Assembly (NCBI GenBank): GCA_026874595.1
Contig: CM049308.1
Coordinates: 53,765,624 to 53,829,623, forward strand
From: Sipunculus nudus
Taxonomy: Eukaryota; Annelida; Sipuncula; Golfingiida; Sipunculidae
Direction of reading: 5' to 3'
DNA length: 64,000 nucleotides
Of the stretch, positions 11,770 through 22,126 are shown piece by piece; the stretch's first letter is position 1; every line of letters begins with the position of its first letter. The position numbers and the translations under genes are program-made. The notes beneath the pieces were generated by a model. It saw nothing but the letters and a program-made list of their open reading frames with translations, was not told where the DNA came from and made no database searches.

Positions 11770-12405
11770 CATATGCATGATTTTGTTCCAAGAAAGACAG
11801 ACAGATGGACACTGTGCAAAAACAGTTGAAGGTGGTGTTAATGGTAATGTAGGTGGCGCCACCTGGCGTCACCTGATAAAGACCTATGTTAGATGTTTTG
11901 GTGGATACAATTACAGTTATGCAATTAAGTATTGGAACATATCTGGTTGGGAAAGGGGGGGGGGGGGGGGGGGTGTCCACTTGGAGGGGGGGGGAGGATG
12001 GGGTTGGCCACATGTGAATATATCTTTGATAGTGGTGCTCCCCCAGTGCTGCATGATTAATCAAGTTACCCAGGCAAGACTGCAGTGACCAGACATGGTG
12101 TTCTGGAGGTTGACAATGTGAATATATTAGAGCCTATGAAAAACTTGAATAACTAAAAATACGGGTAGTTGACAAGCTATTACATGTATTTGCCAAAATC
12201 AGTATTGCATATTAACATGGAAGGTGGCGCCACCTGCCGACTTCACAAGAAATCTTTCTAAGATACATTTTCATGCCAAATTTCAGGTAGTTAAGTCATT
12301 GCACTGCAGAGATATGCATGATTTTATCCCAAGGCAGACAGACAGATGGACACTGTGCAAAAAACTTTTGCAGGTGGCACCACCACTTTTTGGTATGATA
12401 AAGAG
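11770..12405. repeat. GGTGGCGCCACC-type palindrome cluster 2
   Basis: Palindromes lie near 11851 (perfect AGGTGGCGCCACCT), 12224 (perfect) and 12371. Between them are the phrases CAGACAGACAGATGGACACTGTGCAAAAA, TAAGTC then CACTGCAGAGATATGCATGATTTTATCCCA, and ATTTTCATGCCAAATTTCAGG, which are shared with clusters 1 and 3. A poly-G block at 11956-11995 sits inside the cluster. Confidence 0.75.
11956..11995. repeat. Poly-G tracts
   Basis: Two long G runs are separated by TGTCCACTTGGA. Runs this long may form quadruplexes and are prone to replication and sequencing slippage. Confidence 0.85.
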
Positions 12406-12429
12406 CCATATTTGATCTGGCAACATAAG

Positions 12430-12558
12430 AAGTTCAAATGGAAATGCCATCTCTTTGCTAAAGATGGGGTCCATTTTAATGATGTTGGCACCAAACTGTG
12501 GTACCTCAGTCTTCGGGGAGCTGTTGTTGCTGGTCTGAGAGCCAAATGTAAATTTTAA
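12430..12558 (+). pseudogene. C-terminal remnant of an SGNH-hydrolase-like protein (YR element 1)
   Basis: The reading frame ends with HLFAKDGVHFNDVGTKLW followed by LSLRGAVVAGLRAKCKF and a stop. D-G-V-H-F fits block V of SGNH/GDSL hydrolases, which supplies the catalytic Asp and His. The rest of the hydrolase has been replaced by the palindromic repeat cluster upstream. It sits about 650 bp before the gag start of YR element 1. The matching position in YR element 2 holds a longer SGNH-like frame, which supports treating it as part of the retroelement. SGNH-type domains are, as I recall, reported in some Ngaro-like elements. I am moderately sure. Confidence 0.55.
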
Positions 12559-13208
12559 ATTTTCTGATTTTTAAGCTGTATCAGTCGAAATGTTTAGGCC
12601 TTTGTCATAATTACTTTATGCTGAATAATAATTTTATTATTCCTTTTTCTTCTCTCTTCCCCTGTTTGGATAGTATATGATCAATGTATTTAAATTCATA
12701 ACCGACTTATAAAAAATAGAAAGACATTAAATAATTTATTACAGTTAAGTTATGGATGGACCTGCACTGTTCCAATGTGGCCATCATGGGTCGATGCGTT
12801 TTCACAGGTCATGTGGTTATTATGGGTTGTGGCCTGCCCAAGAAAAATTTTATAGTATTAATGTTGTACTAATATATTTAAAGAGATGGGTTAGGTCTTT
12901 TGTCTAGCCCAGACGTGGCCACAGGTTGAGGAATTCCCCAGGTCGTTTATTCTCTGGCTGGGTCAAAGTATTCCCCAGTCCTAATTTGGCCTTTGGGTTG
13001 ACGCGAGTCCCCAGGTCGTATCTCACCTACTTGAGTCAAGCATTCACCTCCTTCTTGACTGTATTCTGACAACCAAATTGCTATATATAATTTCATGGTC
13101 AGTTACTCTAGATGGGCTGAAAACTGGCAATGCAGGCACTTGTACTTTGTTACCCTCTACATCATAATATGGAACTACTCTGCCTGCCGTCTGTATATTA
13201 AATTCCAG
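12559..13208. other. Spacer between SGNH-like remnant and gag of YR element 1
   Basis: Non-coding sequence with repeated short phrases such as CCCCAGGTCGT and GGCCACAGG/GGCC at 12900-13020. It may be the untranslated leader of the element. No promoter can be assigned. Confidence 0.4.
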
Positions 13209-13900
13209 ATGCCCCCTAGAATGAGAAAGGCTCCACAGAGATTGGTTGAAGAGGATCCACCCAGCCCCCCTCATCGTTGAGGTCGCGACACAAACTCAAG
13301 ATCATCAGCCAGAAGCCCAGCACTGAGCACCAGCGAGGCAGGTATGTCGGAGGCGCAAGTTTCGCGACTTATATGTACCATCACTGCGGAGGTGAATGCT
13401 GACTTCAACGACTAGAAGTAGCGTTTCATTGAAGAGAATGGGCTCCTGCATAGAAGCCTGATTTCGCTTCTAAAACTCCTGCCCTCTGCACTTAATAGAA
13501 GCCATCAGGTCGTTGTATAACAACGGAGACGACTGGCGCACATACAACGTGGCGTTTAGAAGGCTTCGGGCACGCACTGGGCGCCGCTGGGACAGGCGTC
13601 ACCGTGATTTATGGTTAGATTCCCTCACAGTTAGGGGGTTGGGAAACAGGGTACACCTTACCAAAAACTCAAGAGCTACGCAGCCCTTTTGTGGAGGGAA
13701 TACCACTAACACCTGCTGGGCCTTTAACAAAGGTAGGCCTTGTGCCCGCCAGCCCTGTCAGTTCCACCATCGTTGCTACTACTGCGGGGGCCAACACCCA
13801 GCCAGAATTTGTCCCTTCAACCCAGTCTCCCCTCCAACACAAGAAAATTGACCCCGTCAGGGTGGCCCCAGAAATCAGAGGGGTGCCTCCACCATGACAA
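13209..13900 (+). pseudogene. Gag-like protein of YR (DIRS/Ngaro-like) element 1, broken
   Basis: The start MPPRMRKAPQRLVE matches the gag start of YR element 2 (25232). A stop follows after 23 codons, but similarity continues in other frames: EVNADFN at about 13390, then DWRTYNVAFRRLRARTGRRW at 13534 and LWLDSLTVRGLGNR. The C-terminal part has a Cys/His-rich knuckle, CWAFNKGRPCARQPCQF then HHRCYYCGGQHPARICPF. This arrangement is typical of the capsid/nucleic-acid-binding ORF of DIRS-order elements. Several stops and frameshifts make it non-functional. Confidence 0.75.
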
Positions 13901-13948
13901 CCAATCCGAACCCGCCCCAAAACCCTCGAACAAATCTCCCTAACTCGC

Positions 13949-14262
13949 ATGCCAGGTAATCCTGATTTGCCTTCTCCTGTAGATGCTTCTGTTTCAGATC
14001 ATTTGCTTCGAAAGTTCAATTTTCCTGTTTCTCAAACTTTAGAACTAGTCAATGGGTTTTCATACTGGTTTAATTTAGGTTTTGAGGGTTGTTTGACAAT
14101 CTCTTCCTCTAATAACCATTTATCAGCACTCTCCAAACCAGATGTTGTGTACAAGAAACTGTCCAAAGAACTCTCTGCAGGCCGTATCGCGGGTCCTTTT
14201 CCTGTTAAACCCTTCCACCCCTTTAGAATCTCTCCGTTAGGAGTCGTACCAAAGAAAAAACA
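13949..14262 (+). pseudogene. RT N-terminal part of YR element 1, interrupted by copy A
   Basis: This frame resembles the start of DIRS-type reverse transcriptase: LLRKFNFPVSQTLELVNGF, LSALSKPDVVYKKLSKEL, and GRIAGPFPVKPFHPFRIS followed by PLGVVPKKK. The frame stops where the 1.9-kb CAAGGGACC element begins. The next expected residues, PGQYRLIHNLS, resume at 16147 on the other side of that insertion, so the two parts were once contiguous. Confidence 0.85.
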
Positions 14263-16146
14263 AGGGACCTATGGGGTCACTGTGCTCAGCTGACGTTAAC
14301 CTTGAAGGTAAAAATCTAAAATAATATCAAATGGAGATAAAGTGTAAGAGGAAGAGGTAATAAAGGCCATGGTTGGTTTATATGATTGGTTTGTATTGAT
14401 GAGCAAGAAATTGTTGCAAAAAATATTTTGTGACCTGACCATGTGTTTCCTACTGTTGAAACTAAAGCATGTGAGCAGTATGTGAACAAATGATCTGTAC
14501 TATTACCATGATCATTAGTTGGTTTTTCAATTAACTGTTGACATATCAGTAGTTTACACATTTGTTCAATTGAATCTATTTTTTTGTATAATATATATTA
14601 TTAAATATATATGTATTTTTTTTTATGAAATGTATACAGCTGAAATATAGCTAATTAACAACATAAAACAGGGCAAACAAAGCTTGATCTCAAATTCTGC
14701 TGAGGCAGGAAAATAATGAACAAATGTTTGTATTAAATCCTTTTTTTTTATCACATCAATTATTTTCTAATTTAAGTTTATATTTCTATACATTTCCAAT
14801 TTAACATATATATCTGAATATAAAAGTTGATTCATAATTCTCAATTGCATCATCATAAATCTCAATCTTGTCAGATAACACCACATCATGCATACAAATG
14901 TTTATTTATTTTTTACCACAAAAATATATCTTTTAAATCTGCAAAACAATAAATATCTAAAAATAATACTTGATTTAGATTTCACAATTTTTAATTGTGT
15001 CTTTATTTATCCATAATGTGCTTCATATTTTATAATAATTTAAGCATACTGATGGGTTTAATTATATTTGTTAAAATCATTTAAAAGAAAATTGATTTCT
15101 TTAAAAATGCTACATTACACAACTTGCATCTTCTGGATTACACCTTGCATTAATTTTCAAGGAAAGATTTTGCATATCTGAGTGGAAACAGCATTACAAT
15201 TAAGGAGATACAGTGAAAACAATAACAATTACCACATAACACTTGGTGGGTTATGTTTGGGGGGGGGGGGGGGTGATTGGGGTGGTGATATGAGAATAAC
15301 TGTACACCTGTCACAGCAGGGGATCTCCCCCAGTGACTGTAACAAATCAGAAACCCTGGCATAGCTGACTTCCAGTGGCCTTGAGTGGGACCCTGCATCT
15401 GTAATCAAAGCAAGTGACTACAGAAAAAAAAATCAATAACTAACTTAATTTTCAAGCTTTTATTTTCAAATTTCAGATTTAGACAAACTAAATATTTATG
15501 TTTACATGCTGTGAAAATTAAATCAATGGTGCTTACAGGTAAAAAACGTGCCATGGTCAAAGTTGGGCAAAATTTAAGGTACTGATTTATTTTTTATGCC
15601 AATAACTTAAAAAATTTACAAAATTCAGATCTGATTTTGGGTTAACAATTGAATCTTAATTAAACATAGTTATATACTTGAGAAAATAGACTCTAGTTTC
15701 AAAATTTTTCATGTTAAGTGTGTTATTATTTTTCCTGATTTTTTACAAAGTCCATTATGTTTGGGCCCTTAACTTAAAGAATTTATACATTACATACTTA
15801 ATTTCTGGCATGTACATAGGAACTATATAGAGGAATATTTATGGTAAATATATGGAAAAACAGATGAGTGGTTTTGATATTAGGCAGTCCTGAAGTGTGA
15901 AAATAGGATTTTAATAAAAAATTGAGGTTTTTCCTTAATTTCTCAAAGGAACAAAGTCGCAAAGACCCAGTTTTCGGCTTGGTAGGAGATCTTGGGGACA
16001 TCTAACATTATGCTGAATTTTGGATTCCTAGGTCTTACGGTTTCAAAACGTGCCACATCTACGGACAGATGGACGGACGGACGGACGGACAACAGACAAT
16101 GGACCACGACTATAGCTCAGATGACTTATAGTCAGCTGAGCTAACC
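14263..16146 (+). mobile_element. CAAGGGACC-family element copy A, nested in an RT gene
   Basis: A non-coding element of about 1.88 kb. It begins CAAGGGACCTATGGGGTCAC followed by TGTGCTCAGCTGACGTTAACC and ends with the hairpin arms TAGCTCAG and CTGAGCTA. The 5' segment GCTCAGCTGAC is repeated in inverted form, GTCAGCTGAGC, within the 3' hairpin. These subterminal inverted repeats plus a 3' hairpin resemble non-autonomous Helentron relatives. A poly-G run (about 15259-15273) and an ACGG block (16066-16091) lie at the same places as in copy B. Insertion is into an A run, and the RT reading frame resumes directly after it. Confidence 0.8.
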
Positions 16147-16540
16147 AGGCCAGTACAGGCTTATTCACAACCTCTCGCATCTGGACCATGACTCTGTGAA
16201 CACTGGTATACCGCGTGAAGCCAGTCAAGTTTCCTATGCTTCTATACAGGATGTAATAAATTTCATTAAACCTTTAGGATCCTTCGCTTAGCTAAAACAT
16301 ACATTGAGGCTGCCTTTCCCCTTATTCCTATCCATCCTAAATTTTACCCCCTTCTCGGCTTCTCATGGCGTGGCCTATTTTACCACGACAAATGTCTCCC
16401 TATGGGTTGTGTTTCCTCCTGCAATATCTTTGAAAAGTTCAGCACGGCCTTGGAATTTTTTACAAAAAGTATTTGCCAAACCTGTCGTGTAGTCCATGTC
16501 TTAGATGACTTTCTCTTTATTATTACAACAGCCAAAGAGA
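16143..16540 (+). pseudogene. RT palm region of YR element 1 (plus-strand part)
   Basis: After the nested element the DIRS-type RT continues: PGQYRLIHNLSHLDHDSVN, GIPREASQVSYASIQDVINF, then in other frames GLFYHDKCLPMGCVSSCNIF and VVHVLDDFLFI (about 16480-16515). The D-D pair in VLDDF is the RT catalytic motif. At least two frameshifts and a stop are present. Coding similarity on this strand ends near 16540, where the rest of the element continues on the opposite strand. Confidence 0.75.
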
Positions 16541-17540
16541 GATTACCTTGCTGTTGACAAAAATGTTTGAAAGAGTCCCACACCCGGCAATAAGCGGGCT
16601 TGGTTGAAGCGGCAGTGCTGTTGCAAATGAAGCGTTTTCCCAGTTCCTCTAATTCAGGGTCGGTGGGAGCTGTTGTTACCTCGTGGGATTCTGATGAGCA
16701 TCAGGAGCCAAAGTTCTGAATCTTTGCACCTGTAAACGGGACAGAGCATCCGCCTCACAATTTAGAAATACTGGTATATGCTGAGCTTTGAATATAACGT
16801 TATACTTTAGAGTAGCTAAAACAAATCTTCTGACCAAGACCATGGTATTAGGTTCAGGGGTGGATTGTTTATTCAATATGAAAACTAGAGCATGATTATC
16901 GGTGAAGATGGAGACGTGTTTATTAGAAAGCATTTGACCCCATGTTTCAATGGCTAACACAATGGGCAGCAACTCAAGTGTAACAATATTGTAGTTGTTC
17001 CATTGCCAGGGAAACTGTCCATAAAAACAATGCCCCCCCTAATTTTGCCCCGAAGCCCAGGCTTTTTGCCGCATCGGTGTACAATTTTATACTGGCAGCG
17101 TCTACCCAACGGTCATCTGTGAAAAAACATTTGCCGTTGAAATGGTCGAGAAATTGCAGCCACATTTTCAGATCCAATTTAGCCTGTTTGTATGATGATG
17201 GGGCTTAGAGAGCCCTCTTGTCTTGTCTATCAGACTGCGAAGGAAGGCCCTACCGGTATGATAACCACACATGCGAAATTGAGGAAACCAATGAGGGATT
17301 GCAACTCTTTTAAAGTGACTTTATCTTTAGCCAAAAAGGACTGTATTAAAGCCTTTGCTTTCTGCAGCTTATCTTGAGGAAGTCTGGTGTGTGCTGCGAC
17401 ACCACATCAATTTCAAATCCCAGAAATGTAATGACCTGTGATGGGCCTTTTCTCGTGGGCTATGGGGACACCCAAGGACTTGCATAAACTGATGAAAGTT
17501 CAAGCATGTTGGAAGTCAAAAGCCTTCCAAAAGTATATAA
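16535..17540 (-). pseudogene. Inverted RT C-terminus, RNase H and YR N-terminus of YR element 1
   Basis: Read on the minus strand from 17540, the order is SLCKSLGVPIAHEKR (the segment expected just after VLDDF), KELQSLIGFLNFAC, WLQFLDHFNGKCFF and YTDAAKSLGFGAKLGG with an RNase H Asp. Next come IFTDNHALVFILNKQ, VRRFVLATLKYNVIFKAQHI and DALSRLQVQRFRTLAPDAH. Beyond 16676 comes STKPAYCRVWDSFKHF, which looks like the N-terminal core-binding part of a tyrosine recombinase. About 1 kb of the element has therefore been inverted in place. The catalytic part of the recombinase is missing. Confidence 0.8.
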
Positions 17541-18400
17541 GATTACACCTGGCCCATTAACAGGTATAAGTTTAAAGCTTGTTTATCAAACCACAGTTAT
17601 TCTGTCTCTTAGTCCAGAAGCTGGTGTCTCATGTGAGCCCAGCATTTTTTAGATTATTAAGATTTTTGTTTTTGTGGATTCCATTCCTGAAATGGCGCGA
17701 AGCCAATTATCTCACAACTCCATAATATCTCGGTAACAATTTTACCAGCGTTTTCAGAATTGCAGGTTAAATTGCCATACATTAGTAAGTGGTTTATCTA
17801 TAAGTTTTCCACTGACTAGGCAGGTGTCTGATGTGAGCCCTGTTTTTACTTCACTCATAGACCTTAGGTTACTATAACCTAGCTTACTTCCTTGCAGGTG
17901 TCTCATGTGAGCCCTGTTGTGGAAAGTAGATGATAGATTAAGTTAAGTATATTATAGCACATTGTACAGATTGTAGCTAGATGTTAAATTTTGTACCTCT
18001 AGGGTCTATTCTCTCTACATTCACTATATGAGTGTCAATGTCTCATGTGAGCTTGGCTCCTCAAATTGTTTCTTTAGTCTTACTATACCATCTTATTGTT
18101 TAGAATGCACTCGCGTATTCCCTTCTAATATACTGTTAGACTCAGAGTAGTTATGGGTTGTGTCAGGACAAAATGTCATAGTTATTTAATCGTTGTTAGC
18201 TCTTGCACTTATGTATGCTTCACTGATCAAGTGTGTCCCTCAGTGTCTCATGTGAGCCTGGGTACTCACTATGGGGGTAGGGATAGTAACTACACATGCG
18301 ATACATATCTACGATGTTATGAGTGCCATTTTGTCACCATCCCTGAGAGTTCTCATTTGTCGTTTTTGGCGATGCAGGCAATGAACACCTTCATTTGTAT
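17541..18400 (+). repeat. 3' region of YR element 1 with repeated TGTCTCATGTGAGCC motif
   Basis: The 15-mer TGTCTCATGTGAGCC, or a one- or two-base variant, occurs at 17625, 17825, 17899, 18039 and 18244. The intervals are irregular, from 74 to 205 bp. No coding content is recognised. The variant TGTCTCAAGTGAGC occurs twice downstream of YR element 2 (26768, 26860), so the motif belongs to this element family. Confidence 0.7.
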
Positions 18401-18405
18401 GGTAT

Positions 18406-18425
18406 GGGGGGGGGGGGGGGGGGGT
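18406..18425. repeat. Poly-G tract
   Basis: A run of about 18 G between TATG and TGTCAC. Confidence 0.9.
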
Positions 18426-18760
18426 GTCACTCCATTCCCAGTGGTGGTTTAGACCCCACCATAAAATGTTGTCAATAATATATATATTGTGTAATCTTAT
18501 TTTGGTCTTGGGTTCCAACAACTGGAACCAATAAATTTTATGGCCCCATGGGCCCATTTCACTCAATTTGGGAGTTTTGACTTGATGGATGCAGGGTGAG
18601 TGTGTGTAATAAATAAAATTTACCTTATATATTGGTAATGTAAATTGATTCATTACTTCAAGGGACTCAGTTACCATAAATATTTTTTTAAAAAGATTTT
18701 TTCTGAGGGGTCGGGGACTTTTGTCCTCTTTATCATTAAGGTAGGGGGGCTTTTTACTTG
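18426..18760. other. No recognised feature
   Basis: Non-coding sequence between the 3' repeats of YR element 1 and a second poly-G tract. I see no family signature. Confidence 0.4.
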
Positions 18761-18776
18761 GGGGGGGGGGGGGGAG
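18761..18776. repeat. Poly-G tract
   Basis: A run of about 16 G, some 40 bp before the putative PHD-exon splice acceptor. Confidence 0.85.
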
Positions 18777-18816
18777 GCTTAAGTCCGAGGTTTTGTTTTT
18801 CCATACCCCTACTCAG

Positions 18817-18844
18817 AGAGTTACAAGAGGAGTTATGGTGGCAA
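18817..18844 (+). CDS. 5' part of a PHD-finger exon, split by the Gypsy insertion
   Basis: A pyrimidine-rich stretch ending ACCCCTACTCAG (18805-18816) is a plausible 3' splice site. The following bases are open in the frame that continues after the Gypsy element at 23386. With one copy of the target duplication removed, the frame reads through into the PHD-finger segment. The exon boundary is inference. Confidence 0.5.
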
Positions 18845-19064
18845 TGTGGAGATAGTTCTCATAAATTATTTTATAGTAATTCAGTAATAAGCATAGCCCT
18901 GAATATTCCATGTCAAAATGTACGCGGTAATCGCTAAGACCGGGACACCCAGGACTCATGAATATTTATGTGGGATCGCCATGTTCCTTAAGCGAATACA
19001 TTCTTCTGTTTCTGTTAAACTGGTGTTCCATTCTTTATTGTTTGCGTATCTGACGAACACGACA
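18845..19064 (+). repeat. Gypsy 5' LTR
   Basis: A 220-bp direct repeat with TG at the start and CA at the end. It is matched by 23166-23385, with differences at the AAATTATT/AATTTATT, CCAGG/CCGGG, TTAAGCG/TTGAGTG and GTATC/GTGTC sites. It should carry the promoter. Confidence 0.95.
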
Positions 19065-19080
19065 TGGTGTCAGAAGTGAG
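19065..19080 (+). promoter_or_regulatory. Putative primer-binding site
   Basis: TGGTGTCAGAAGTGAG follows the left LTR immediately. TGG pairs with the CCA end of a tRNA, the usual minus-strand primer. I cannot say which tRNA. Confidence 0.65.
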
Positions 19081-19112
19081 ATAAACTGAATATCCACGCT
19101 TTGGAAGTGAAG

Positions 19113-21304
19113 ATGGCACAGTATCAGGTACCGGCCCCGGCGGCGTTCAGCTTTACTCTGGACGAATGGCCCAGTTGGAGCCGACGGTTCGAGAGATTTC
19201 AGAAAGCAAGTGGGCTCGCAGAAAAACAGACGAGGAACAGGTAAATACGTTCATCTATCTAATGGGCGATAAAGCAGACAATATCATGAACACATTTACG
19301 CTATCAGCCCTGTATAAGAAAATATATCAGAAAGTGCATGATGAATTTCAAACTTATTTTACTGGCAAACGGAATCATGTGTTTGAGCGCAGCAAGTTTA
19401 GTGTCCGGGTACAATATGATGGTGAATCCGTGGATGATTTCATCACGGCGCTTTATAGCTTGGCTGACCACTGTGACTTTGGTACATTGCGGGATGAGAT
19501 GATACGGGACCGTGTTGTTGTAGGTGTCAAAGACCCCATCTTGTCAAAGAAACTAGAGTTAGATTCTAGGTTAACATTAGAGAGTGCAGTGGCACAGGCT
19601 CGCCTTAATGAAAGCGTTATGCAACAGCAGCCGATAGTCAGGCAGAGTCAAAACCAAAACTTAAATGTTGATGCCGTCAAGACCCACCGCCAGAGGTCGC
19701 AGTTTCGATCGCAGGGAAACCCAGCACCAAGACCACCCCACCAACAAAAGCCACCACCCAGATACAGTCAAAACAGTCCAAACAAATCAAAATGTGGTAG
19801 GTGTGCTAAAACACCTTGGCATCCAAGATCAGAATGTCCTGCAAGGGATGTTTCTTGTCATAAATGTTCAAAAAGGGGACATTATGCTCGTGCATGTAGA
19901 GCAGCCACATCTGGTAAGCGCGTCGGTGAAATTGAAACAGCACCAGTTGATCCCTTTTTGGGTGAAGTCTACACAGATGACCAGACAGCGTGGTGTGTTA
20001 AGGTACATATGGGGGACTTTCCAGTGATATTTAAAATTGATACAGGTGCTGATGTATCAGTTATACCCGAGAAACTGTACCAAGAGAAAGTACATGGACA
20101 AATGCTCCATACAGACAGGGTATTGTATGGACCAGGCAATATAAAGTTACCAGTGGTAGGTAAAGTGAATACTACGCTAAAAACAGACACTGCCACAACC
20201 ACACAAGACGTATACATTTTAAAGGGTACTAGTCAACCGCTGCTTGGCCGACCAGCAATTTGTGCACTCAAAGTACTCACCAGAGTTGGCGAAGTCAGTG
20301 ATAGTGATACTAGCTCATCAGATGATAAGACTAAATACAAAGCGAAATTCCCTGAACTATTTGATGGCCTGGGGGAAGTTTCGGGTGAATACAGTATCAA
20401 ACTTCAGCCAGATGCAAAGCCGTATTCTCTGAATGTTCCGAGACGTATTCCGTTACCCCTGATGGATCGCGTAAAAGCAGAACTCGATCGAATGCAAGAT
20501 TCAAATGTCATTACTCCAGTGACTAGTGCAACTGACTGGTGTTCGCCAATGGTAGTTGTACCCAAGGGAAGTGGTGAATTGCGTATTTGTGTGGACTTGA
20601 CAAAGCTAAACAACAGCGTAGTTCGCGAGCGATACATGCTACCTACCGTTGAGCAAGTTCTCGGACAAATCAAAGATTCGAAATATTTTACGAAGCTCGA
20701 TGCCAATTCCGGGTTCTGGCAACTGAAACTCGATCATGAATCATCTTTGATGACCACATTTATAACACCGTTCGGGCGATACAGGTATTTGCGCTTGCCC
20801 TACGGAATCTCTTCCGCCCCAGAACATTTTACACGTCGCGTTACGGAAATCCTCAACGGGTTAGAAGGCGTAGTGTGCCTCATTGATGATATCGTAGTAT
20901 ACGGAGCTACTCAGAATGAACACGATCAGCGTCTCCAGGCAGTGTTACAACGTCTCAAAGAGAATCGCGTTACGCTCAATCTCCGAAAGTGTCAGTTTTC
21001 GCAGAATCGGATCCACTTCTTGGGTCAATTAGTTGATAGTGATGGAATACATCCTGATCCACAGAAGGTCCAGGCTGTAGTCGATATGGACGCACCACAG
21101 AACGTACCGGAACTTCGGCGTTTCCTTGGCATGGTTAACCACCAAAGCAAGTTCCTGCCAGATCTGGCCTCTGTGACACAACCACTACGAGATCTCTTAA
21201 GTACGCGAAATGAGTGGATTTGGACTTCGGTACAGGAATCGGCGTTTCAAAGGGTGAAACAAATCTTGACAAGTTCGCCGACATTTCTACAGTCCCACAC
21301 GTGA
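19113..21304 (+). pseudogene. Gypsy gag, protease and reverse transcriptase, frameshifted
   Basis: The natural start is probably MAQYQVPAPAAFSF at 19113. The frame shifts near 19225 at an A run and then stays open from 19166 in the alternative frame to 21304. A retroviral-type CCHC knuckle, CHKCSKRGHYARAC, lies near 19855-19900. The protease active site reads IDTGADVSVIP near 20036. RT motifs include LRICVDLTKLN, FTKLDANSGFWQLKLD, LRLPYGISSAPEHF and VCLIDDIVVYG, with IDD as the catalytic pair. LRRFLGMVNHQSKFLPDLA is the connection region. The frame breaks again near 21290 before RNase H. The lineage looks Mag-like, with low certainty. Confidence 0.9.
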
Positions 21305-22126
21305 TACCGTACTCTCCGCAGATGCGTCTTCGTATGGATTGGGAGCCCATTTGTCGCAGAAACAAACGGATGGGTCCATGAAGCCTATCGCACATGCCTC
21401 GCGTTCGCTTAGTGATGCCGAAAAACGTTACGCGCAGATTGAAAAGGAAGCCTTAGCCGTCACATGGGCTTGTGAGCATTTTCATGACTTCCTGTTTGGG
21501 TTGCCGACACTCCATATAGAGACTGATCATAAACCTCTGGTGCCTTTACTCAGTACTAAGGATTTAACAGAGATGACACCGCGTATCCAACGCTTCCGGA
21601 CAGTTACACAATTTCACATGTGCCAGGTAAAACTCTGGTCACAGCTGACACGTTATCGAGAAAGCCAATTGCAAGTGTTGACATCCGTGCAGAATTGGAA
21701 CATGCTTCAGAAGCCTATGTGAGCATGATTTTGGACAGTCTACCGGTTACAGAAAATCGCCTCGCGCACATCAATACTCTACAAACAGATGATGAAATTT
21801 GTGCTCAGTTGATGAAAAATGTGGATAGTGGATGGCCAGCTAGAGCAAATTTGCCTGAGTCACTGATACCGTATTGGGCCTACAAAACTGAATTCTCAGT
21901 CATTGATGGTTTGCTACTGAAGGACAATTGTATTGTGATTCCAGCAGTTTTGAGATTAGAAATTTTGGATAAACTGCATGAAGGACATTTGGGAATAGCA
22001 AAGTGTAGAGACAGAGCTCTTACCTCAGTCTGGTGGCCAGGACTGAGTCGGCAGTTATATGATAAAGTGTTCATGTGCAAGTTATGTACGCCAGAGAGTA
22101 AACAGACCAGAGCCACTGATGACTAG
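21290..22126 (+). pseudogene. Gypsy RNase H and integrase zinc-binding region, frameshifted
   Basis: RNase H motifs are LSADASSYGLGAHLS, EKEALAVTWACEHFHDFL and LHIETDHKPLVPLL. The frame is disturbed near 21605-21620, where a few bases appear lost before PGKTLVTADTLSRKP, the tether to integrase. The integrase HHCC zinc domain follows, with HEGHLGIAKCRDRA, VWWPGLSRQ and CKLC. A further shift near 22090 leads into the integrase core frame, overlapping the next entry. Confidence 0.85.

Noticed and set aside
13669..13950. Overlapping ORFs on both strands across the YR element 1 gag
   Set aside because: They are shadows of the GC-rich gag knuckle region. Only the frame with the Cys/His pattern matches a family.
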